A stretch of 8,980 nucleotides of DNA. It comes from Parabacteroides sp. (GTDB lineage Bacteria > Bacteroidota > Bacteroidia > Bacteroidales > Tannerellaceae). The DNA lies in assembly GCA_020026285.1 (NCBI GenBank), contig JAHHQS010000154.1, forward strand, positions 1 to 8,980, in the 5' to 3' direction. The position numbers and the translations under genes were made by a program. The stretch's first letter is position 1, and each line of letters begins with the position of its first letter. The notes below the pieces were generated by a model that had not been told where the DNA came from, searched no databases, and was given only the letters and a program-made list of their open reading frames with translations. Positions 1-4,870 of this stretch are shown piece by piece.

Positions 1-50
1 AAATCCCTTGAGCAGTAATGCTTGTACGGGTTCAAGTCCCGTCCGGAGCA
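1..50 (+). tRNA. tRNA, 3' part only (probably tRNA-Leu reading UUR)
   Basis: The window opens inside the anticodon loop or stem of a class II tRNA. A long variable arm is visible, gagca (10-14) pairing with tgctt (19-23) around a gtaa loop. The T-arm is ACGGG (26-30), loop TTCAAGT (31-37), CCCGT (38-42). The acceptor 3' strand is CCGGAGC (43-49) with discriminator A at 50. CCA is not encoded; the next bases are caaa. A long variable arm limits the identity to Leu, Ser or Tyr, and the arm layout and discriminator A fit Leu best. If the anticodon stem is tccct, the base at position 36 is A, which would fit UAA or CAA anticodons. The anticodon itself lies outside the window, so the isotype is inferred. 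Confidence 0.85.
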
Positions 51-51
51 C

Positions 52-87
52 AAAAAAGGCTTCTCAGATTCCTGAGAGGCCTTTTTT
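52..87. terminator. Bidirectional intrinsic terminator between tRNA and lipoprotein gene
   Basis: Sixteen bases at 52-67 pair with 72-87 around the tetraloop attc, with one G-U pair at 61/78. The outer six pairs are A6/T6, so the hairpin gives a U-run on either strand. It starts two bases after the tRNA and ends five bases before the stop codon of the convergent gene, so it probably serves both. Confidence 0.9.
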
Positions 88-91
88 ATGA

Positions 92-748
92 CTATTCTGA
101 TTTCTTGAAAGTAAATGGTATCGATGCTTCGAAGACCTTGACGGCTGCAGTCTTCACTTTGACTGTGATGATATGCTCCGACATATCCTGAGGTAAAGTC
201 GTGAATTTCAAGGAACCGCACTCACTTGCCGGAGGAAGGAAGAAAAGAATATAGTCCTCCGGGACCATCTTGTCCAAAGATTTTTTGATCTGGACAATCT
301 CATTCTTGTTCTTGTATCCGCTACGGACATAATCTTTGACACTTCCGTAAGTCAATTCGACCAGGTCATTCAAAGGCTCTCCTGCAGGATGAGCTGAATC
401 GAAATCTTTATTGCTGTATACACTGATTTCGAGAATATCCGGATAGAATGAACCGATCTTTGGCCAATCCATTATCAAGCTGACATCTCTATTATACGAA
501 AAGTCTCCATGCTCTTTGCAAACTTTTTCAAATACCTTTGAATTTGGCCCTTGATCCCTGAAATCAAGGATGACCCCATCTTCCGTATGAAACAGTATTT
601 CATTTTCGGAGTCCTTAGGAACAGACAAACGAACTTCAGCAATCTCAGAATACCACTGTACGTAAGCCTTGGAGAAATAATCATAAGCTCTATCACAACC
701 GGATAGCAAGATCATCGATAAGATGATGAAGAACATTTGTTTTTTCAT
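92..748 (-). CDS. Unrecognised lipoprotein, 218 aa
   Basis: The N-terminus is a lipoprotein signal peptide: basic residues K2-K3, a hydrophobic stretch from about 5 to 15, and a lipobox LLSGC with the lipidated cysteine at residue 18. The mature protein of about 200 residues would be anchored in a membrane of the cell envelope. Asp follows the cysteine; whether the protein stays periplasmic or is surface exposed cannot be told from this. I recognise no domain in the rest, which is rich in charged and beta-forming residues (for example a short DILEISVY segment). ATG at 748 is chosen because it places the signal peptide at the very N-terminus. There is no clear ribosome binding site, as is common in Bacteroidota. 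A weak -7-like match (AATGTTTG on the minus strand, 787-794) lies upstream. The gene stands alone, convergent with the tRNA. The coding call is firm; the function is unknown. Confidence 0.88.
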   Translation of the reverse strand: MKKQMFFIILSMILLSGCDRAYDYFSKAYVQWYSEIAEVRLSVPKDSENEILFHTEDGVILDFRDQGPNSKVFEKVCKEHGDFSYNRDVSLIMDWPKIGSFYPDILEISVYSNKDFDSAHPAGEPLNDLVELTYGSVKDYVRSGYKNKNEIVQIKKSLDKMVPEDYILFFLPPASECGSLKFTTLPQDMSEHIITVKVKTAAVKVFEASIPFTFKKSE

Positions 749-1039
749 GATAGAAAAATTTAATATCGATCAGGTGAATACACAATCAAACATTCTACTC
801 CCAGTGTTTTAGCATACTATCCTATCCATTGATGATTCTATTGAACTCAATGTCTTGAATGGTTATCCGACACTCAGATTCCCCAGTATCTACAGAATTG
901 CAATATTCATAAAAACGATGAATCTACTGTATAAAGATACAGAAAAATATCACTTATTGAATAATGAATCTAATAAATATCTCTCCTTTCTGTCCTCGTT
1001 CAAACGGTGCCGGCCCGGTCAAAAAATTAAAGATTAAAA
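749..1039. other. Intergenic region, no convincing gene
   Basis: This is the 5' flank of the lipoprotein gene up to the first direct repeat. An open frame on the plus strand (855-1037, 60 codons) shows no domain, no start signal and no neighbour support, and is probably chance. A short G+C-rich patch near 1005-1020 stands out from AT-rich surroundings, but I can assign it no function. Confidence 0.5.
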
Positions 1040-1108
1040 CACAAAAGCCTCGTTACAAATGCTTGTAACGAGGCTTTCTGTCTTTTATCCGACTTTCCTT
1101 GGAAATCT
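1040..1108 (+). repeat. 69-bp direct repeat, copy 1
   Basis: This aligns without gaps to 4668-4736 in the same orientation, 62 of 69 bases identical. Five of the seven differences fall in the loop region of the internal hairpin. The identity includes about 30 bases beyond the hairpin, from tctgtctttt to ggaaatct, so it is more than two similar terminators. Sequence outside the 69 bases does not match. The two copies bracket the HNH and AlbA_2 genes. Confidence 0.85.
1044..1077. terminator. Hairpin terminator in repeat copy 1
   Basis: A perfect 15-bp stem (1044-1058 with 1063-1077) closes the tetraloop atgc. It lies 65 bases downstream of the HNH gene stop on the minus strand, where it is followed by tgtgtttt, a modest U-rich tail. 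On the plus strand it is followed by ctgtctttt. It probably ends HNH-gene transcription and may work in both directions. Confidence 0.7.
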
Positions 1109-1141
1109 ATGATTCCTTAAGGCATTTCCAACCCGTCGATA

Positions 1142-2350
1142 TCAGTAGATATAGAGGAAGATATCTTTTAGATAATGTTCTCGTTCAATTTCTTTCGCCT
1201 TGCGAGATAATGTTCCTGGAGCGCCATAAACTCTATCCCAAGCACTACTATAGGTCAGCTCCCAAATACGCTTTTTCTTCTTTTCTATATTCTCTCTGCT
1301 TTGAACAGGATTTGCCCATCTATCCTTATTTCCATATAAAGACAAATCATTCATACAAGCCCTTGCCTGTTTGTCCTTTTTTAAACCAAATGAAGTAACA
1401 TGTTCTTGTAAGATGAGATTCTGCACTACATATATTTCAAATACTAAATATCCTCCTGATGTTCTACCCCATAATACTGGGGCTCTCCTACAAAGCACAC
1501 GTATTTTTTGCTCTTCCTTGAAAAAGTGAAATTCTTCCAATATCGCACAAAATTCATAAGACTGCAGGAACCACTCCCCTTCTTTTAATCTAGAAACATC
1601 GGTCTCTAAAATATTCTCTTCAGGCTCAGCATATATCGGACTCATTAGATAATCACATCCTATTGCCCATTTTACACTGACACTGTGAAAGTTTTGTCTC
1701 GATTTATCTATGGTAAAAGGTTTCTTATCGATCAACTTTCGCACATCAGTCACATTAGAAGAGTTTTCATGATATTCCCCGAGTGGTGCATCTTTGGATT
1801 CAAATATCCATTCACCTAATTCTCCATTACCTTCTTTAGACACTGGCTTCTGAGCCCATTCCTTCATATTTCTCAGACAATTTTCTGCTTCCTCTTTTGT
1901 AACTGTACGCATCCATGTAAAATAACCTTTTACTGTCTTATGGTTATAAAATGAGGAAGGATCTTTAAGGAAGGCATCTAGACTGCCACATACAGCAATG
2001 ATTCTTTTTCTAGTAGCTTCATTCTTAAGAAGATTTTCAAGCCTTGTCAACCATCTCAAGTTCTTTGGGCGATTGTTACAACGATTAGTATCAATGTGAT
2101 CTACAACATGAATGGGAGAAGGCTGATTACCATGGAATGCTGTTGCCACAACAATGTGAACACGAGCACCGGAAAACACCATATACCCATCAGATTACTT
2201 GTGTCCGAAACTCCATTTATCGTCATTAGGTCTGACTGGTTTTCCTTCCCGATGGTGACGCATTATCGCACCATTATCCCTTACTGAGTAATGCTCGCCT
2301 TTATACTCGCATTCTTTTTCTTCTGAATAGTCATTAACATCCACCATCAT
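1142..2350 (-). pseudogene. HNH endonuclease-like protein, interrupted by in-frame TAA
   Basis: Reading from ATG at 2350, 51 codons encode a family-like N-terminus including YSVRDNGAIMRHHREG and WSFGHK. A TAA then occurs at 2195-2197, and the same frame continues as SDGYMVFSGARVH through 346 more codons from the ATG at 2182 to TGA at 1142. The segment after the stop carries an HNH_3-type motif: DHID (residues 28-31 from ATG 2182), NNRPKNLRW (36-44). The preceding VHIVVATAF matches the usual lead-in. Proteins of this family are DNA-cutting HNH nucleases, often free-standing or homing-type. The roughly 300-residue C-terminal part is not clearly recognised. Upstream of 2350 the frame is closed by TAG, so 2350 (or 2347) is the natural start. 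The core HNH residues would survive if translation restarts at 2182, so a shortened active product is possible. Low G+C (about 30% in a sampled line) separates it from the R-M operon. Confidence 0.75.
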
Positions 2351-2373
2351 AATCCGACGCTATTAAGATTAGC

Positions 2374-2400
2374 CAAATGATACAGAAATTACAGTGACAA
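2374..2400 (-). promoter_or_regulatory. Weak candidate promoter for the HNH gene
   Basis: On the minus strand tatcatttg (2382-2374) resembles the Bacteroidota -7 element TAnnTTTG with one extra base, and a ttg lies at 2400-2398. The spacing is about three bases shorter than usual. It sits 24 bases upstream of the ATG at 2350. Weak support only. Confidence 0.25.
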
Positions 2401-2585
2401 TGTTCATTAGATTTCTTTAAATCTGTTTACGTTTGCTATTTATTTATGCCATGCCTAAAGTAATGCAATATGTGGCTTTGTCAGATACCGACCTTGCAAT
2501 ATAATAATACTTATTCAGTATTAAATGACTGGTTTTTCAAAAATAAAATCCCTAACAGAAAAACTTTAATGAGCTCCTTCTATTC

Positions 2586-2631
2586 AAAAAATCGCGTTTA
2601 AATAATCTTAATCGCATAATTCTAAAACGCG
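2586..2631 (-). terminator. Candidate terminator of the AlbA_2 gene
   Basis: On the minus strand CGCGTTT (2631-2625) pairs with AAACGCG (2599-2593) across a 25-base spacer, and one base later comes a run of six T (2591-2586). It is 66 bases beyond the AlbA_2 gene stop. The stem is short and the loop long, so strength is uncertain. Confidence 0.4.
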
Positions 2632-2696
2632 GGTAAATAATTGCATATCAATTACTTATAAACACACATAAACGACTAATGTGTTTTAAAGATAGA

Positions 2697-4355
2697 TTAA
2701 TCGCGTTTAACTAAATACCATTCTGATTTATTTCCCTTTGTGCTATTTTTTATTTTGCCACGTTTTCTTAGCTTCGTCAGTAAATTTTTTATTTTATTAA
2801 TCTTCTGCTGTTCCGACAAAACATCCGGCAAAACTTTTAGTAACAATTCGTCTATTTCCTCACGTCTTAAAGACTTGTGGTCGATCAAAGATTGCATCAA
2901 AAGTTCCTCACAACCTTTGTCATCTAATCCTTTATGAATAGAATAAGCAACTTTCTGTCCTGTCTTTTGAGCAACATCTTTTGCAATATAAATATTTGGC
3001 TTCCTTCCCTCTATTAGATGATGCTTTCTTAGTATTTTAATTTCATCATCTAATAATGGCTTTCCTAATTGAACTCTATTCAACATTTCTATTTCCATCA
3101 GTGACAAATTTGTTGCTTTAGCCAAGATATTCGAATAATTCATATCAAGAATCTTTCCTTTTATAGTAACGGAAACACGATTGGATGATATATCGTAGTC
3201 AGGCAAAGGAAATAAGCGTTTACGTTGATAGTTATACATTTTACGAATACCGCTACCTATAGTATCAACCATTTTTAATCCAACCATTGCAGTTACAAGA
3301 AAAGTATTACGATAATATTCTTCAGGAGAATTGCTTTCTAGAACGTTTTTTATCGTTCCTGGAATAAATGACCCTTTATTGGAAAAGACTAACTGATCAT
3401 CAGATTCCACTACATTAATTTGTCCACAAAGTGTATAATCCTGATGAGCAATTGCATTGTTCAAAGCCTCTCTTATTACATATGGTTCATATGTATCTAT
3501 CTCCTCAGGGAATAATGTCTGATATTCAGGGTTAATGTATCTATATTTGAGATTTCGAATCTTTTTATAAACATCGTCAATTGCAAGAATAAATGGACAT
3601 GAAAAAATCTGATAATCCCTTTCTACATTATTTTGATCCTTTAAGATCCATTTAATCTTAGCAACTGACGGAGAAATCAATGATTCACTCTCTTCTTTAC
3701 CTAAAAGTAGAATAGCAGTATTGGTGATTTTGTTCTGTCTGGTAATTTTAGCTTTATTTAAAAATGTCGAATCATCCCAGGTAACTATTTCATCTGACAA
3801 AGACGCATGCGCATTCAGATACATTTCCCGAGCTTTAGATATTGCTATAGGATCCAAATCATCTAATGTGGCATTCGCTACAATTTCTGCACTCCAATCT
3901 TCAAACCTATTTTCTTTACGAATAGTTTCTATTTCTTCAATATTAAGGGCGACCAAAGACTCTCCGTCACGTCCATGATAATATCCCTTAAAATTCACAG
4001 GAATACCAATAGGAGCGGGTGGAATTTGACACATTACAACCCGATTCCCGTTGTAATTCAATTCATAGATTTCAACAAAAGTAAGACGCTCTGATGTCAA
4101 ATCTGCAATGTATTTTTTTAAGTCATTACGACTAGCCACCGTAGACAGAAAATTAGTACCCAATATTTCATGTGACTTATCATCTACTCCGAAGACAAGC
4201 CAAGCACATTTTTCTTTATGTAAGTTCGCCTCATTACATAAAGCAGAAAAATATTGACCTATCTCCTTCTTATCGAAGCCATTTGTTGCCTTCTTAAATT
4301 CAACTGTTTCTGTTTCGACAGGTAGAAGAAGTAACTTTTCTAATATTTCTCGCAA
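2697..4355 (-). CDS. AlbA_2 (Schlafen-like) plus HATPase_c_4 protein, COG2865-type
   Basis: The N-terminal AlbA_2 domain (about residues 10-140) shows its signature ETVEFK at 16-21. An HATPase_c_4 ATP-binding domain follows, with the N-box REALNNAIAHQDY at 295-307, SNKGSFIPG at 325-333 and TIGSGIRKM at 365-373. The C-terminal 150 residues look like winged-helix modules, as in COG2865 predicted regulators. Such proteins are thought to bind nucleic acid and are often found beside type I R-M genes; a direct defence role here is inference. The only start in this frame is TTG at 4355. An in-frame ATG at 4370-4368 exists, but it reads ATG GAC TAA, and the restored N-terminus (MD-x-KQLREILEKLL) looks like a normal start for the family. 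The gene is therefore either silenced by a nonsense change or uses the rare TTG start. Sampled G+C is 30-33%. The domain call is strong; whether it is expressed is uncertain. Confidence 0.85.
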   Translation of the reverse strand: MREILEKLLLLPVETETVEFKKATNGFDKKEIGQYFSALCNEANLHKEKCAWLVFGVDDKSHEILGTNFLSTVASRNDLKKYIADLTSERLTFVEIYELNYNGNRVVMCQIPPAPIGIPVNFKGYYHGRDGESLVALNIEEIETIRKENRFEDWSAEIVANATLDDLDPIAISKAREMYLNAHASLSDEIVTWDDSTFLNKAKITRQNKITNTAILLLGKEESESLISPSVAKIKWILKDQNNVERDYQIFSCPFILAIDDVYKKIRNLKYRYINPEYQTLFPEEIDTYEPYVIREALNNAIAHQDYTLCGQINVVESDDQLVFSNKGSFIPGTIKNVLESNSPEEYYRNTFLVTAMVGLKMVDTIGSGIRKMYNYQRKRLFPLPDYDISSNRVSVTIKGKILDMNYSNILAKATNLSLMEIEMLNRVQLGKPLLDDEIKILRKHHLIEGRKPNIYIAKDVAQKTGQKVAYSIHKGLDDKGCEELLMQSLIDHKSLRREEIDELLLKVLPDVLSEQQKINKIKNLLTKLRKRGKIKNSTKGNKSEWYLVKRD

Positions 4356-4370
4356 TTGTTTTTAGTCCAT

Positions 4371-4667
4371 AGCCAATAAAATATTTTTATGAAGATAATA
4401 AATAAAATCTAATTTTACTTATCAACATACTTTAAGGACAAATAGAACATTAAAATCTTCCTTCAGAGATCTTAAAGCCTTAATTCGGATATGTACTGAT
4501 TTTTTTTTACAAAATCTTCACAAAAAGGTTGTAGCACTACAACCATATTAAAGACATTTTACTTTTTTTGTTGAAAATAGAGAAGATGAGGTGTCTGACT
4601 CTGAAGAAAGCCGCCAATGCATGATGTACTCTGCAGCCTTTGTCTGAAAAAGGACAAGGACAGGAAG
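4371..4667. other. Intergenic region upstream of the AlbA_2 gene
   Basis: This is the 5' flank of the minus-strand AlbA_2 gene, very AT-rich to about 4580 and then noticeably richer in G+C up to the second direct repeat. It contains an 18-bp palindrome near its middle. A promoter for the AlbA_2 gene is expected here but I find no good TAnnTTTG; the nearest is tctatttg on the minus strand with one mismatch. A 31-codon open stretch at 4552-4647 on the plus strand lacks a start and is not called. Confidence 0.45.
4527..4544. promoter_or_regulatory. Perfect palindrome, candidate operator
   Basis: GGTTGTAG and CTACAACC form a perfect 8-bp inverted repeat separated by two bases. The short spacer and dyad symmetry fit a dimeric repressor site better than a terminator, and no U-run follows closely on either strand. 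It lies 157 bases upstream of the ATG at 4370 of the AlbA_2 gene. The binding protein is unknown; self-regulation by the AlbA_2 protein would be a guess. Confidence 0.4.
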
Positions 4668-4736
4668 CACAAAAGCCTCGTTACGAGCATTTGTAACGAG
4701 GCTTTCTGTCTTTTATCCAACTTCCCTTGGAAATCT
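4668..4736 (+). repeat. 69-bp direct repeat, copy 2
   Basis: This is the partner of 1040-1108 in the same orientation, and the copies are 3,628 bases apart. The outer bases are nearly identical (two mismatches outside the hairpin centre). It sits immediately upstream of the hsdR promoter and marks the change from the AT-rich two-gene segment to the R-M operon. Confidence 0.85.
4672..4705. terminator. Hairpin terminator in repeat copy 2
   Basis: A 15-bp stem (4672-4686 with 4691-4705, one G-U pair at 4685/4692) closes the tetraloop gcat, and ctgtctttt follows on the plus strand. No gene in the window ends here on the plus strand, so it may insulate the hsdR promoter from upstream transcription or be a leftover from the duplication. 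Confidence 0.6.
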
Positions 4737-4795
4737 TAGCCAGACAAGTAATTTTAACCTTTTATCGATATTTCGATTCAATACCCATTCCAACA

Positions 4796-4829
4796 TTTGT
4801 CGTGTTATGACGAATTATATGTAAATTTG
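4796..4829 (+). promoter_or_regulatory. Bacteroidota-type promoter for hsdRMS
   Basis: TTTG at 4796-4799 and TAAATTTG at 4822-4829 match the Bacteroidota consensus TTTG / TAnnTTTG. The spacer is 22 bases, slightly above the usual 19-21. Transcription would start a few bases after 4829, giving a leader of roughly 35 bases before the hsdR ATG at 4871. Confidence 0.65.
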
Positions 4830-4836
4830 GAAAATA

Positions 4837-4850
4837 TGACGTTTTCGTCA
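4837..4850. promoter_or_regulatory. Inverted repeat in the hsdR leader
   Basis: TGACG (4837-4841) and CGTCA (4846-4850) are separated by tttt. The repeat lies just after the predicted transcription start and 20 bases before the hsdR start codon. A related string, ATGACGA, occurs at 4807-4813 between the promoter boxes. It could be an operator or a small leader hairpin; this is inference. Confidence 0.3.
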
Positions 4851-4870
4851 CGAAAAGCCAAGGTAATATC

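Larger units (their letters stand above)
2351..2696. other. AT-rich intergenic region between the HNH and AlbA_2 genes
   Basis: No open frame here is supported. It holds the presumed promoter region of the HNH gene and, nearer 2.6 kb, a probable terminator for the AlbA_2 gene. The 12-base string aatcgcgtttaa occurs at 2590-2601 and again at 2699-2710, where it spans the stop codon of the AlbA_2 gene. I see nothing else I can name. Confidence 0.5.

Noticed and set aside
996..1026. Possible second tRNA 3' end or att copy (gttcaa followed by G+C-rich bases and an A-run)
   Set aside because: It does not form a T-arm or acceptor stem and matches the tRNA at 1-50 only in short scattered strings.
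855..1037. 60-codon open frame on the plus strand
   Set aside because: No domain, no promoter or start signal, and AT-rich intergenic composition; probably chance.
1099..1398. Plus-strand open frame opposite the 3' end of the HNH gene
   Set aside because: It lies antisense to convincing protein sequence and begins inside the direct repeat.
2096..2287. Plus-strand open frame opposite the HNH core
   Set aside because: A shadow of the conserved HNH motif region on the other strand.
4552..4647. Open stretch ending ...SEESRQCMMYSAAFV on the plus strand, possible gene remnant
   Set aside because: Only 31 codons, with no upstream start, and I recognise no family; the higher G+C here is suggestive but insufficient.
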